Assembly (NCBI GenBank): GCA_016714765.1
Contig: JADKCF010000035.1
Location: forward strand, 1 to 36,851
Direction: 5' to 3'
Origin: Saprospiraceae bacterium
Lineage (GTDB): Bacteria > Bacteroidota > Bacteroidia > Chitinophagales > Saprospiraceae
Length of the DNA: 36,851 bases
Position numbers and translations under genes: made by a program. Under the pieces are notes generated by a model that saw only the letters and a list, made by a program, of their open reading frames with translations, did no database searches and was not told the origin of the DNA. Numbering within the stretch: position 1 is the stretch's first letter; each line of letters begins with the position of its first letter. Of the stretch, positions 23,077 to 32,261 are shown in pieces.

Positions 23077-23613
23077 ATGGAAATGAATAATGAAAGCGGA
23101 AAACTGGTAGCACATTCCAGGACGGTAATGACTGAAATGATCATGCCAAATGATACTAACCCTATGGGTAATCTGATGGGAGGATATCTGATGAGGTGGA
23201 TGGATATTGCCTGTGCTGTATGTGCAGCCCGGCACTGTGAGTCTCAGGTAGCTACTGCATCGGTTGACCATATTTCATTTCACGAACCAATTAAATTGGG
23301 GGATGTGATCACTCTGACTGCTCAGGTTACGCGTGCGTTCAATACTTCAGTAGAAATATTTGTAGAAGTATCTGCAGCTGATATTACCGGTGCAAATCCA
23401 AGGCAGTCCAATCATGCCTATTTTACATTTGTTGCTTTGGACCGAGTCACCGGCAAGCCTACCAAAGCCATCCCTGTAATACCTATCAACATTGAAGAAA
23501 AGAAGCAGTACGAAGTAGCTAGCCGCAGAAGAGAATTAAGACTGATCCTCGCAGGTAAAATGAAACCGGAGGATGCTATGGAATTGCGAAATTTCTTTAA
23601 CGATTTTAAGTAA
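23077..23613 (+). CDS. Acyl-CoA thioesterase, hot-dog fold
   Basis: A 178-residue acyl-CoA thioesterase of the hot-dog YciA/BACH type. The core is MPNDTNPMGNLMGGYLMRWM, containing the catalytic Asn/Asp-rich loop and the hot-dog helix, then ASVDHISFHEPIKLGDVITL and the strand HAYFTFVALD. The C-terminal extension RRRELRLILAGKMKPEDAME is common in Bacteroidota members. It hydrolyses acyl-CoA; chain-length preference cannot be read. The open frame runs up to a TTG at 23050, but the ATG at 23077 fits the family start. It follows lipB by 36 bp and converges with mqnD. Confidence 0.85.
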   Translation: MEMNNESGKLVAHSRTVMTEMIMPNDTNPMGNLMGGYLMRWMDIACAVCAARHCESQVATASVDHISFHEPIKLGDVITLTAQVTRAFNTSVEIFVEVSAADITGANPRQSNHAYFTFVALDRVTGKPTKAIPVIPINIEEKKQYEVASRRRELRLILAGKMKPEDAMELRNFFNDFK

Positions 23614-23614
23614 A

Positions 23615-24442
23615 TCAGCTTACAAATAAAGTTTTAAGCTGCGATGGGTGGTTGTCAGGGTGCACCAACTTAAACAGGCTTTCTACCGCATTTTTACCAT
23701 CTTGTCCAAGGAACTGTGAATAATGGTTGACATACAGGTCTATGTGGGCAAACATAACATTTTTGTCCATTTCCTGAGCATGTGTGGCGATGAAATCCAA
23801 ACCTGATTGTGGATGGTCAAAGGCGTATTGAACGCTGTTGTAAAGGATAGTATTGACTTTCAGTTTGATTTCTTCCGGCAAATCACGCCTGATAGCAATA
23901 CCACCTAGCGGTATAGGACTTCCTGTCCGTGTCTCCCAGTTTTCGCCCAAATCCATTATCTTTCGCAGACCTTTACTTTCATAGGTAAATCTGTTTTCAT
24001 GAATGATAACACCCGCATCTACTTGTCCGGAAAGGATAGCTTTTTCTACATCGGAAAAAACCATCTCCACAAAATTTTCTGCTTCCGGATATGCATACTT
24101 TAGTAACAGGAAAGCAGTAGTATTATATCCCGGTATAGCGATCTGCAGGTCTTTTATTTCTGTTTCTTTAAATGATTTTGATGAGATGAGCAAAGGACCA
24201 CAATGATTTCCTAGGGCACTTCCGCTATTCAGCAACTGATATTTGTCGTATATTTTCGTAAATGCATTAAAACTCAATTTTGTAATATCAGGAATACACT
24301 GTAAGGCTGCTTTATTCAGGTTTTCAACGTCCTCCATAATAATATCAAATTCAAGGTCAAAAAGATCTATTCTTTTTCTGACAATGGGCTCGAACATAAA
24401 AGTATCATTGGGGCAAGGGGAAAAAGCGAAAGAAAGCTTCAT
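23615..24442 (-). CDS. mqnD: 1,4-dihydroxy-6-naphthoate synthase of the futalosine menaquinone pathway
   Basis: A 275-residue MqnD, which splits cyclic dehypoxanthine futalosine into 1,4-dihydroxy-6-naphthoate for menaquinone synthesis. The start SFAFSPCPNDTFMFEP is diagnostic. Further blocks are CIPDITKLSFNAF, SGSALGNHCGPLL, IAIPGYNTTAFLLLKYAYP, DAGVIIHENRFTY and PIPLGGIAIRRDLP; the protein has a periplasmic-binding-protein-like two-lobe fold. The frame extends to 24472, but the ATG at 24442 (MKLSFAFSPCPND) is the family start. Other mqn genes are not in the window. A structured, terminator-bearing region lies upstream. Confidence 0.92.
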   Translation of the reverse strand: MKLSFAFSPCPNDTFMFEPIVRKRIDLFDLEFDIIMEDVENLNKAALQCIPDITKLSFNAFTKIYDKYQLLNSGSALGNHCGPLLISSKSFKETEIKDLQIAIPGYNTTAFLLLKYAYPEAENFVEMVFSDVEKAILSGQVDAGVIIHENRFTYESKGLRKIMDLGENWETRTGSPIPLGGIAIRRDLPEEIKLKVNTILYNSVQYAFDHPQSGLDFIATHAQEMDKNVMFAHIDLYVNHYSQFLGQDGKNAVESLFKLVHPDNHPSQLKTLFVS

Positions 24443-24540
24443 GACAAGTTTCGAAATTTGTAAAACAAACAAAAAGCCAAGGGATAAGTTTTAATACGTT
24501 CATCAAAAAAAAGTGACAAAGGCATTCCGTATAGGGCAAA

Positions 24541-24571
24541 AAAAAATGGTCACCCCCCAGCGACCATTTTA
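24541..24571 (-). terminator. Rho-independent terminator upstream of mqnD
   Basis: The arms AAAATGGTC (24543-24551) and GACCATTTT (24562-24570) form a 9-bp stem. Read on the minus strand the hairpin is followed by an uninterrupted T run of nine or so, the classic intrinsic terminator. It lies about 100 bp upstream of the mqnD start, in the same direction. Confidence 0.7.
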
Positions 24572-24672
24572 AAACTATAATCCATGAACATTTAACCATA
24601 AAAATTACGAAGGTCTCAAACTCCGCAACTCAATCTTTTGTATATATTTTTTAAAAAGCTAATTACTTTAAT

Positions 24673-24714
24673 AAAAGTGGGTTGATTTATATAATTTCAA
24701 AGCAACCCACTTTT
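24673..24714. terminator. Strong 12-bp hairpin, possible bidirectional terminator
   Basis: AAAAGTGGGTTG (24673-24684) pairs perfectly with CAACCCACTTTT (24703-24714) across an 18-nt loop, with A/T runs on both sides. It could terminate transcription in either direction, or form the middle stem of the candidate RNA at 24535-24800. Confidence 0.5.
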
Positions 24715-24800
24715 AATTTTTAATCCCAAAACATATCCCTGAACGGTTCTTTAACCGATTGGTAAGTTATTAATAAATGTGGCTTTAATAACTTATTGAC

Positions 24801-24959
24801 AATACAAAGATACAAAACAAGTGACGTGGTAAAAAAATACAAAATTAGGTCATTATAACATAATTATTATTATAATGTATAATCTAATGAATATAATAGT
24901 TTTATCACACTTAATGGAGGGGCATTGTCATAACTGTAACTGAAATGTGAGAGTGCCGA
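24801..24959. other. AT-rich spacer between the mqnD leader and the glycosyltransferase
   Basis: No gene is supported. A perfect 8-bp inverted repeat, CATTATAA (24851-24858) and TTATAATG (24870-24877), lies downstream of the glycosyltransferase stop on the minus strand. It lacks the GC-rich stem of a good terminator. Confidence 0.35.
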
Positions 24960-25682
24960 CTAAGAATAGTAACCGGTCATTTTGCGCCATCTCATCTTGA
25001 GGACGCCTTTGATGGCTTCTGAGACAATATTAGCATGCATTTTAGAATTACCTTTTTCTCTGTCAACAAAGGTAATGGGCACTTCTGCCAGTTTGAATCC
25101 CTTAGACCATGCATAATATTTCATCTCTATCTGGAAGGTGTAGCCGATAAATTTTATTTTGTCCAGATCCAGGCTTTCCAAAACTTTTCTTTTGTAACAG
25201 ATAAAGCCTGCGGTCGGGTCGTTTACAGGAAGCCATGTGATAGATTTTACATACAAGGAGGCTCCATATGATAGTACCAGACGATCTTTTGACCAGTTTT
25301 TGATGTCTCCTCCTTTGATATATCTGCTTCCGATAGCCATGTCTGCCCCTTCCTGACATGCTTTGAGCAATCGCTTGAGGTCATCCGGATTATGGCTGAA
25401 ATCTGCATCCATCTCAAAAATATAATCAAAGGCTTTATTTATACCATATCTGAAACCGGCTATATAGGCTGTACCAAGACCCAACTTTCCGGACCTTTGG
25501 AGTAAGTGTATGCGATTTTCAGTTTTTTGCAGGATTTCTACCACTTCCCCGGTGCCGTCCGGAGAATTGTCATCTACAATCAATACTGAAAACTGTTCAC
25601 CTTGTTGCAATACCGCACGGATGATAGAATGGATATTTTCAATCTCATTATAGGTGGGTATGATAACTAAGCAAGATTCCAA
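24960..25682 (-). CDS. Family 2 glycosyltransferase, dolichol-phosphate mannosyltransferase-like
   Basis: A polyprenyl-phosphate sugar transferase of about 240 residues (GT-A fold, DPM1 type). Motifs are LVIIPTYNEIENI at the start, DDNSPDGTGEVV, the D-x-D region EMDADFSHNPDDL, GSRYIKGGDIKNW, and VNDPTAGFICYKRKVLESL, ending with TFVDREKGNSKM. No C-terminal membrane helices are present, as in the soluble DPM1 class. It transfers a sugar, usually mannose or glucose, from a nucleotide donor to a polyprenyl phosphate at the membrane. The open frame runs to 25835, but the upstream 51 residues are non-homologous and low-complexity; the TTG at 25682 (ESCLVIIPTYNE) is taken as the start, with moderate certainty. 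Confidence 0.83.
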   Translation of the reverse strand: MESCLVIIPTYNEIENIHSIIRAVLQQGEQFSVLIVDDNSPDGTGEVVEILQKTENRIHLLQRSGKLGLGTAYIAGFRYGINKAFDYIFEMDADFSHNPDDLKRLLKACQEGADMAIGSRYIKGGDIKNWSKDRLVLSYGASLYVKSITWLPVNDPTAGFICYKRKVLESLDLDKIKFIGYTFQIEMKYYAWSKGFKLAEVPITFVDREKGNSKMHANIVSEAIKGVLKMRWRKMTGYYS

Positions 25683-25881
25683 TTTGATAATTCTGATTTT
25701 ATTGATACAATACAACGAATAAATCAGAATTTTATCGTTGTATAATTTATAATTGATGCAAATATTAAAAAAAAAATATACTACCAGCCTTTTTCTGCTA
25801 AGTAAATGTGATTTTAAGAAAAATTGACAGTCCATACACCGCCTGTGCCTAAAAAAAAATCAAATAAGTGTCAGACCTACA

Positions 25882-28281
25882 TCAATGTGCCTCTTTCATC
25901 ACTGTCATTACTGTGTCGAAAACATCTTCAGGATTGGGTTTTGTAAAATAATCTCCATCCGATCCGAATGGTGTCCTATGAGCTGCAGCTGTTAGAGTCA
26001 CCGGTTTGGCATCAAGGTATTTATATCCGTTCCATTTCTCTAAAACTTCAGCCATCATGAAAGCCGTAGCTCCTCCTGGAATATCTTCATCCATGAAAAT
26101 TATACGGTTGGTTTTTTTCAGTGATTGCACAATGACCCCCTCCAGATCAAACGGCATCAATGTTTGTACATCTATCAACTCGACTGATATGTCAAATCCT
26201 TTGAGCAATTCTATACCTTTTCTGCTTCCCTCACAATAAGAGCCGTAAGTCACTAATGTGACATCATTGCCTGGTATCAGAATTTCCGGTTTCCCCAGGG
26301 GTACTGTAAATTCCAAAAGGTTGAGAGGCAGTTTTTCTTTTAGTCGATACCCATTGAGGCACTCGACGATTATCCCAGGGTCATCAGATTTTAGTAAGGT
26401 ATTGTAAAAGCCTACAGCCTGTACCATGTTGCGTGGTACACACAGATATATCCCCTGCATAGATGTGATGATCATGCCCATAGGTGAGCCAGCATGCCAG
26501 ATACCTTCGAGCCTGTGACCACGAGTCCTTACGATTGCTGGTGCCCGCTGAATACCATTTGACCTGTACCTTATTGTTGCGAGGTCGTCTGTTAGCAATG
26601 AAAAAGCATACGCCATATAATCAAGGTACTGAATCTCAGCAATCGGCCTCAAACCCCTCAAAGATCCCCCAAGTGCTTGTCCCATGATGGTCCATTCCCT
26701 TATGCCTGTGTCAAACACTCTTTCTGCTCCAAACTTGGCCTGAAGGCCTGCAAATCCCTGATTTACGTCACCTATATGTCCTACATCTTCGCCAAAAGCA
26801 ATGATATTGGGTTTATATTCAAATAATTGATCAAAATATGTATTCAATATCTGATAACCATTGAGAATCTGAGGTTCTAATCCATATTTTGGGGGAACAA
26901 CTTCTACCTGAATGGCGGCGTATTTGGTTTGGCTATGTAGATGAGTACTGTACCTTATTTGGCCCTGAGATTTTCCATAAGAAATAAACTGATCCAACAC
27001 TTCATTTTTTCCGTTTCCAAATCGCAGCAACTGTATCTGAAGTTTTCGGGCATTGGAAAGCAATTCTGAATAAACCTGATTGACTTTTGACCTGAATTCA
27101 TTTTCCAGGCTTTTGATACCATCAGTTTTCGAATCCTCAGCTATGCTGTTGTAAATTCCGTCCAACTGCTTCTGATACACAGCGACAGAGGAGGTGTACA
27201 TTTTCCAGGCTTTTTCTTTAGCTTCCTTGACATAATCTACCGCTTGCATTTTTAAAGTCTCTATTTCTTCTGATGTAGCAATTTCATTTTGCACCATCCA
27301 TTCTGCCATTTTTTTAATGCAATCGTTTTCTTTTTCCCATTGTAGTCTTTCAGGTGATTTATATCTTTCGTGGGAGCCACTGGTAGAATGACCCTGTGGC
27401 TGTGTCAGTTCCTGAACATGAATCAAAGCAGGCATATGTTTTTCTCTTACCTTGAGTGAAACTTTTTCGAAAGTAGCGCACAGTTCCGGATAATCCCATC
27501 CTTTGACAGTATATATCATGATACCGTTGCCATTGCCATCGGGCAGAAAACCTTCGAGCGCTTTCGAAATGGAACCTTTGGCGGTTTGCATTTCCACAGG
27601 TACACTTATGCCGTATCCATCATCCCAAACTGCGACCAGTAAGGGTACTCTCATCACTGCAGATGCATTCATTGTCTCCCAAAATACCCCTTCAGATGTC
27701 GAGCTATCGCCAATGGTTACAAAACTGATTTCATTACCATTGTCAGAAAATCTGTGGCTGTCAGGTATGTCCAGTTTTCGATACTTTTTGGAAGCCATAG
27801 CCAATCCCAGACCACGGGCCATCTGACCGGCAGTACAGGAAATATCGGACGAAACATTATACATTTCTGTTTGATTGAGCCACTCCCCGTCGGCGTCCAT
27901 CATTGGCGTAGCAAAATGACTATTCATTTGTCTGCCGCCGGAAAAGACATCATTTTCAGTATCAGCGTACAATTGGTGAAAGTACTGCTCCACTGTACAT
28001 AGCCCTCTTGCAAACATAAAAGTTTGATCCCTGTAATAGCCTGATCTCCAGTCACCTTTTTGAAAAGCTCTGGCCATTGCTACCTGAGGAACTTCCTTGC
28101 CATCACCGAGGATACCAAATTTCGCTCTTCCATTTAGTACTTCTTTTCGAGCCAACAAACTGGCTTCACGGCTGATGAGACAAATCCAGAGATCATTCAG
28201 TACGTCTTTTTTATATTGTGATGCATCAAAACCTGAAGTAACTTCAATCTGGGATATGGTAGATTCGGACACTGAATTCAT
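25882..28281 (-). CDS. Fused alpha/beta E1 of a 2-oxoacid dehydrogenase (thiamine-PP dependent)
   Basis: About 799 residues joining E1-alpha and E1-beta in one chain. The alpha part (about 20-400) has the TPP-binding stretch GDSSTSEGVFWETMNASAVM followed by WDDGYGIS, a variant of the GDG...NN motif. The beta part (about 470-800) begins near YFDQLFEYKPNIIAFGEDVG and includes FDTGIREWTIMGQALGG, RGHRLEGIWHAGSPMGM and the transketolase C-terminal domain (IPGNDVTLVTYG, GGATAFMMAEVLE). It decarboxylates a 2-oxoacid and acylates the lipoyl E2 subunit; substrate class (branched-chain or pyruvate) is not decidable by eye. The frame starts at a TTG at 28326, but a promoter-like TAATTTTG overlaps that codon (28331-28324), so the ATG at 28281 is preferred. 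Confidence 0.85.
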   Translation of the reverse strand: MNSVSESTISQIEVTSGFDASQYKKDVLNDLWICLISREASLLARKEVLNGRAKFGILGDGKEVPQVAMARAFQKGDWRSGYYRDQTFMFARGLCTVEQYFHQLYADTENDVFSGGRQMNSHFATPMMDADGEWLNQTEMYNVSSDISCTAGQMARGLGLAMASKKYRKLDIPDSHRFSDNGNEISFVTIGDSSTSEGVFWETMNASAVMRVPLLVAVWDDGYGISVPVEMQTAKGSISKALEGFLPDGNGNGIMIYTVKGWDYPELCATFEKVSLKVREKHMPALIHVQELTQPQGHSTSGSHERYKSPERLQWEKENDCIKKMAEWMVQNEIATSEEIETLKMQAVDYVKEAKEKAWKMYTSSVAVYQKQLDGIYNSIAEDSKTDGIKSLENEFRSKVNQVYSELLSNARKLQIQLLRFGNGKNEVLDQFISYGKSQGQIRYSTHLHSQTKYAAIQVEVVPPKYGLEPQILNGYQILNTYFDQLFEYKPNIIAFGEDVGHIGDVNQGFAGLQAKFGAERVFDTGIREWTIMGQALGGSLRGLRPIAEIQYLDYMAYAFSLLTDDLATIRYRSNGIQRAPAIVRTRGHRLEGIWHAGSPMGMIITSMQGIYLCVPRNMVQAVGFYNTLLKSDDPGIIVECLNGYRLKEKLPLNLLEFTVPLGKPEILIPGNDVTLVTYGSYCEGSRKGIELLKGFDISVELIDVQTLMPFDLEGVIVQSLKKTNRIIFMDEDIPGGATAFMMAEVLEKWNGYKYLDAKPVTLTAAAHRTPFGSDGDYFTKPNPEDVFDTVMTVMKEAH

Positions 28282-28440
28282 GGTGAGTTGAACTGTCTGG
28301 GTTAGAAAATCAAAATCATTCTGCAAAATTACAAAGTTTTATTTACATTTTATTATAAAATTAAATTCTGAAAAGTAAAAAATACGATAATGATTTTGGT
28401 TTTATTATTGGTCGTAATGCTCATTCATGAAATTAAATTA

Positions 28441-28477
28441 TTTGCAATAAATTTTTATTAAAAAAAGGATATCTTTG
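28441..28477 (+). promoter_or_regulatory. Promoter-like site for uvrB
   Basis: TATCTTTG at 28470-28477 matches the TAnnTTTG box. The nearest TTTG (28441-28444) is 25 bp upstream, longer than usual, so the -33 assignment is weak. No LexA-box palindrome was recognised. Confidence 0.4.
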
Positions 28478-28499
28478 TCAATTAAAATTTCGTCTGACA

Positions 28500-30515
28500 T
28501 TGTCATATCATATTACCTCACATTACAAACCTACAGGAGATCAGCCCAGGGCCATAGCTCAGCTGATAGACGGTATAAAAAGGAAGGAGAAATATCAGGT
28601 GCTCCTGGGAGTAACAGGGTCAGGTAAAACATTTACTATGGCCAATGTTATAGCAGCCATGGAGAGACCTACCTTAGTGCTTACCCACAACAAAACACTC
28701 ACCGCGCAGCTGTATGCGGAACTTTGTGAGTTTTTTCCTGACAATGCAGTGGAGTATTTTGTATCCTATTATGATTATTACCAACCGGAAGCATACCTTA
28801 CACACTCAGATACGTATATAGAAAAGGACTTGCAGATCAATGAAGAAATAGATAAGTTGAGACTAAGGGCCACTTCTTCATTGCTTTCAGGGAGAAGAGA
28901 TGTCATCATCGTCTCGTCTGTATCGTGTATCTACGGAATGGGCAACCCCGAAGACTACAAAACCGGCATTATCCGCATCGAAAAGGGGCAAGTTATTTCC
29001 CGCAATGCCTTTTTGTATAGCCTTGTCACAAGTCTGTACTCGAGGACTGAAACAGACTTTAAAAGGGGGACCTTCAGGGTTAAAGGGGATACAGTTGATA
29101 TCAATTTACCATATGTAGACTATGGTTACAGGATCATTTTTTTTGGTGATGAAATAGAATTAGTAGAACAAATAGAGACCTCAAGTGGTAAGAGGATAAC
29201 GTCACTCGAACATGCAGCGATTTTTCCTGCCAACCTTTACGTAGCACCCAAAGACAGATTGAATCAGGTAATTCACGATATTGAAGACGAACTCCACAAT
29301 CATGAAAAGTTTTTTGAGGCCGAAGGCAGATATCTGGAAGCACAGAGAATCAAGGAACGTGTCACTTTTGATCTGGAAATGATCAGAGAACTGGGATATT
29401 GCAGTGGTATCGAAAATTATTCAAGATTTTTTGACGGAAGAAGACAAGGCACAAGGCCATTTTGTTTGCTCGACTATTTTCCGGATGATTACCTCATGAT
29501 CATAGATGAGAGTCATCAGACATTGCCGCAGGTCAGAGGTATGTGGGGAGGTGACAGAGCAAGAAAAATAAACCTTGTCAATTATGGTTTCAGGCTACCC
29601 TCTGCAATGGATAACAGACCCTTGAGCTTTGAAGAATTTGAATCAGTCATCAATCAGGTAATATACGTAAGTGCTACGCCTGGAAATTATGAGTTGGAAC
29701 AAACGGAAGGTGTAGTGATAGAGCAAATTGTTAGACCTACGGGTTTGCTGGATCCACCTATAGAAGTCAGGACCAGCATAAATCAGATTGATGATTTGCT
29801 GGATGAAATTCAAAAAAGGATAGACAAGGACGAGAGAGTTCTTGTAACCACACTTACAAAAAGAATGGCTGAAGAGTTGACAAAATACCTGGCAAAATTG
29901 AACATCAAAGTGCGTTATATCCACAGTGAAGTAGAAACAATGGATAGGGTAGAGATCATCCGCGATCTGAGATTGGGGGAGTTTGATGTACTCATTGGCG
30001 TCAACTTACTCAGAGAAGGACTGGATCTCCCTGAGGTTTCATTGGTGGCGGTGCTGGATGCAGATAAAGAAGGTTTTTTGAGAAATAACAGATCCCTTAC
30101 ACAAACAGCGGGTAGAGCAGCCAGAAATAGTAATGGACTAGTAATTTTCTATGCGGACAAGGTGACAGAAAGTATGCAAACGACTATAGATGAAACCAAC
30201 CGTAGAAGAGCCATTCAGATAGCATACAACCTGGAAAACGGGATATCCCCAACTACGATATTTAAATCCAAGGAAGATATTTTAAATCAAAAGTCCATTT
30301 TGGATATACGTGGAAAAAAGCCGGTTGCTTATATAGAACCCGATGGAAATATAGGAGTGGCGGCAGATCCTGTCATAGCGTTTATGAATAAAGACCAGCT
30401 TTCGAAGTTAATCTCAGAGACTGAAGCCAAAATGAAAAAGGCGGCTAAGGACCTGGATTTTATTTCTGCGGCACAACTAAGAGACGAACTAAATTCCTTG
30501 AAAAAGAAATTGTAA
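28500..30515 (+). CDS. uvrB: Excinuclease ABC subunit B
   Basis: A 671-residue UvrB, the damage-verifying helicase-like subunit of nucleotide excision repair. Present in order: Q-like SHYKPTGDQPRAI, Walker A GVTGSGKTFT (about 39-48), the beta-hairpin YYDYYQPEAYL, SSVSCIYGMG, the Walker B-like DESHQTLPQ, helicase motifs GVNLLREGLDLPEVSLV and QTAGRAARN, and a C-terminal UVR domain (AKDLDFISAAQLRDELNSLK) that binds UvrC. The length is normal. The start is the TTG at 28500 (SYHITSHYKP); no better ATG is present in that frame. Confidence 0.95.
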   Translation: MSYHITSHYKPTGDQPRAIAQLIDGIKRKEKYQVLLGVTGSGKTFTMANVIAAMERPTLVLTHNKTLTAQLYAELCEFFPDNAVEYFVSYYDYYQPEAYLTHSDTYIEKDLQINEEIDKLRLRATSSLLSGRRDVIIVSSVSCIYGMGNPEDYKTGIIRIEKGQVISRNAFLYSLVTSLYSRTETDFKRGTFRVKGDTVDINLPYVDYGYRIIFFGDEIELVEQIETSSGKRITSLEHAAIFPANLYVAPKDRLNQVIHDIEDELHNHEKFFEAEGRYLEAQRIKERVTFDLEMIRELGYCSGIENYSRFFDGRRQGTRPFCLLDYFPDDYLMIIDESHQTLPQVRGMWGGDRARKINLVNYGFRLPSAMDNRPLSFEEFESVINQVIYVSATPGNYELEQTEGVVIEQIVRPTGLLDPPIEVRTSINQIDDLLDEIQKRIDKDERVLVTTLTKRMAEELTKYLAKLNIKVRYIHSEVETMDRVEIIRDLRLGEFDVLIGVNLLREGLDLPEVSLVAVLDADKEGFLRNNRSLTQTAGRAARNSNGLVIFYADKVTESMQTTIDETNRRRAIQIAYNLENGISPTTIFKSKEDILNQKSILDIRGKKPVAYIEPDGNIGVAADPVIAFMNKDQLSKLISETEAKMKKAAKDLDFISAAQLRDELNSLKKKL

Positions 30516-30709
30516 CCCTTATCAAAATTAAAGAATCCAAACATATTGAACAGCGTGGTATGTCAACTTGACTTCATAAAGCATTACCATATTAACTGTG
30601 AAATCTGACAAGTGAGATAATTTTTTTAAAAACTGATATTGTTTTTCAAATAGTATTTATATCTTGCATCCTAAACAATATATCAATAATTTTATAAATA
30701 TTTTTTTCT

Positions 30710-31150
30710 ATGATGAATGAAAAGGTAGAGTCTATAATGATCAAAGATTTGATTACTTTAGGACCTGATAGTAATTTGACGCATGTAAGCGAAATTTTCA
30801 GACAAAAAAAAATACACCACATTCCTATTGTAGACGAAGGAAAACTGGTGGGCCTGGTAACAACATATGACCTCTGGTTGAAAAATGCAAAGTTGGAAGA
30901 ATATGACAATATTAAAGTAAAAGAAATAATGAGTAAAGTCCTCGTAAAACTGGAACCTGACGATAAGGTGGGTACAGCAGCAGAACTATTTCTCGACAAC
31001 AGGTTTCACGCACTTCCGGTAGTAAAAGATGGATTTCTGGTGGGATTGGTAACTACTTTTGACGTATTAAGGTATGAATTTTTGAAGGAATATCCTGATC
31101 CCATACTTTACAAGGATATCCTCGAAAAAGGTATAGACGCAGCGCACTGA
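30710..31150 (+). CDS. CBS-domain pair protein
   Basis: A 146-residue protein made of two CBS domains: first IMIKDLITLGPDSNLTHVSE to HHIPIVDEGKLVGLVTTYDL, then IMSKVLVKLEPDDKVGTAAE to HALPVVKDGFLVGLVTTFDV. The G-x-L-V-G-L-V-T-T/S-x-D pattern at each end is the nucleotide-binding signature. Such stand-alone pairs sense adenine nucleotides or SAM; a partner is not evident here. The gene has two consecutive start codons (ATGATG at 30710). It is a single transcription unit, closed by a strong terminator at 31175. Confidence 0.88.
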   Translation: MMNEKVESIMIKDLITLGPDSNLTHVSEIFRQKKIHHIPIVDEGKLVGLVTTYDLWLKNAKLEEYDNIKVKEIMSKVLVKLEPDDKVGTAAELFLDNRFHALPVVKDGFLVGLVTTFDVLRYEFLKEYPDPILYKDILEKGIDAAH

Positions 31151-31174
31151 AACGCCCACTGATATGTAAGATTT

Positions 31175-31213
31175 AAAGTGCTTTTATCAGAATTGCTGAT
31201 AGAAGCACTTTTT
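31175..31213 (+). terminator. Rho-independent terminator after the CBS gene
   Basis: AAAGTGCTTTTATCAG pairs with CTGATAGAAGCACTTTTT across a 5-nt loop (AATTG) and is followed by further T and A. The stem is about 15 bp with one mismatch or bulge. It separates the CBS gene from the ABC transporter gene. Confidence 0.8.
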
Positions 31214-31320
31214 ATAAAATCCACATTCATTTTCATTTTGATCTGTATCAGAGGTTATTGGTTATACTTTTACAAACTGTATGTAATCTGAAATAAATAT
31301 TTTTAAAATAAACTTTCTTA

Positions 31321-32214
31321 ATGACTGTTTTACGTATTAAGGGACTCACTAAGATGTACGGCAGAATAACTGCTCTCAAAGACCTGAACCTCAACATTGA
31401 AGCAGGGAATGTCTATGGTCTTTTGGGACCAAATGGTAGCGGTAAGACCACTACATTAGGGATAGTACTGGGTATCTTACAACAAGATGAAGGCTCATTT
31501 GAATGGTTCGATGGTCAATACGGCGAAAAACATCGTATGAAGATAGGATCTATTTTGGAAACCCCCAATTTTTATCCATATCTCAATGCAGATGAAAACC
31601 TGGAAATAGTCAGACTTATAAAAAAGGACAAAAATTCTGACTTTTCTGAATTGCTCGATTTGGTCAATTTGAAAGAACGAAGGAAATCGAAGTTCAGTAC
31701 ATACTCACTTGGTATGAAACAAAGGCTTGCTATAGCTGCCACACTCATAGGTGATCCTGAAGTTCTTATTTTTGACGAGCCCACTAATGGTCTTGATCCT
31801 CAAGGTATAGCTGAAGTCAGAGAGATATTAAAAAAGATTGCTGACAGAGGTAAGACGGTCATCATGGCTTCGCACATACTTGATGAGGTAGAAAAAATCT
31901 GTAGTCACGTTGCCATTATCAAAAAGGGACAATTGCTCGCTACAGGTCCTGTCGGTTCTATAATCAATAACGATATCACAGTGGAATTGTCAGCAAATGA
32001 TATGGATGCTCTAAAAGCCTTCGTAGGAAGCTTGCCCTTCGTAAAAAGAATGACCATCAATGGTAGAATAATCGAAATAGGCATAGATCAACATGCAGAC
32101 CATAGTATCATTAATCAACTTGCATTCGAACAAGGTATTTTGCTGACACATTTTGTAGCCCGAAAGAAAAAGCTTGAAACAGAGTTTCTGGAAATCACAT
32201 CCCGGGCTCAGTGA
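31321..32214 (+). CDS. ABC transporter ATP-binding protein (ABC-2/CcmA-type)
   Basis: A 297-residue ABC ATPase: Walker A GPNGSGKTTT (36-45), signature YSLGMKQRLAIA (LGMKQ in place of LSGGQ, usual in the CcmA/BcrA-like group), Walker B VLIFDEPTNGLDP (149-161), and switch His in MASHILDEV. A C-terminal extension of about 80 residues has the DUF4162-like layout of drug/lantibiotic exporter ATPases. The membrane partner would be an ABC-2 permease; none is present next to it. The following 97-residue membrane protein is not an ABC permease by length. Confidence 0.88.
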   Translation: MTVLRIKGLTKMYGRITALKDLNLNIEAGNVYGLLGPNGSGKTTTLGIVLGILQQDEGSFEWFDGQYGEKHRMKIGSILETPNFYPYLNADENLEIVRLIKKDKNSDFSELLDLVNLKERRKSKFSTYSLGMKQRLAIAATLIGDPEVLIFDEPTNGLDPQGIAEVREILKKIADRGKTVIMASHILDEVEKICSHVAIIKKGQLLATGPVGSIINNDITVELSANDMDALKAFVGSLPFVKRMTINGRIIEIGIDQHADHSIINQLAFEQGILLTHFVARKKKLETEFLEITSRAQ

Positions 32215-32261
32215 TGTTGAGTTATGAAATCCATTTTTAAAAATTTTAGATAGGAATAAGT

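Larger units (their letters stand above)
24535..24800 (-). ncRNA. Candidate structured small RNA or attenuator leader upstream of mqnD
   Basis: On the minus strand a -7-like TATCTTTG (24812-24805) predicts a start near 24798. The roughly 260-nt stretch that follows has four stems: AAGTTATTA/TAATAACTT (24764-24772 with 24786-24794), CGGTT/AACCG, a 12-bp AAAAGTGGGTTG/CAACCCACTTTT (24673-24684 with 24703-24714), and the terminator at 24541-24571. No open reading frame of note is present. It could be a stand-alone small RNA, or a leader controlling read-through into mqnD. No known Rfam family is recognised by eye, and a good -33 box is missing. Confidence 0.45.

Noticed and set aside
24960..25835. 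Long form of the glycosyltransferase starting at 25835
   Set aside because: The extra 51 residues are low-complexity and hydrophobic-basic, and precede the universal LVIIPTYNE start of the family.
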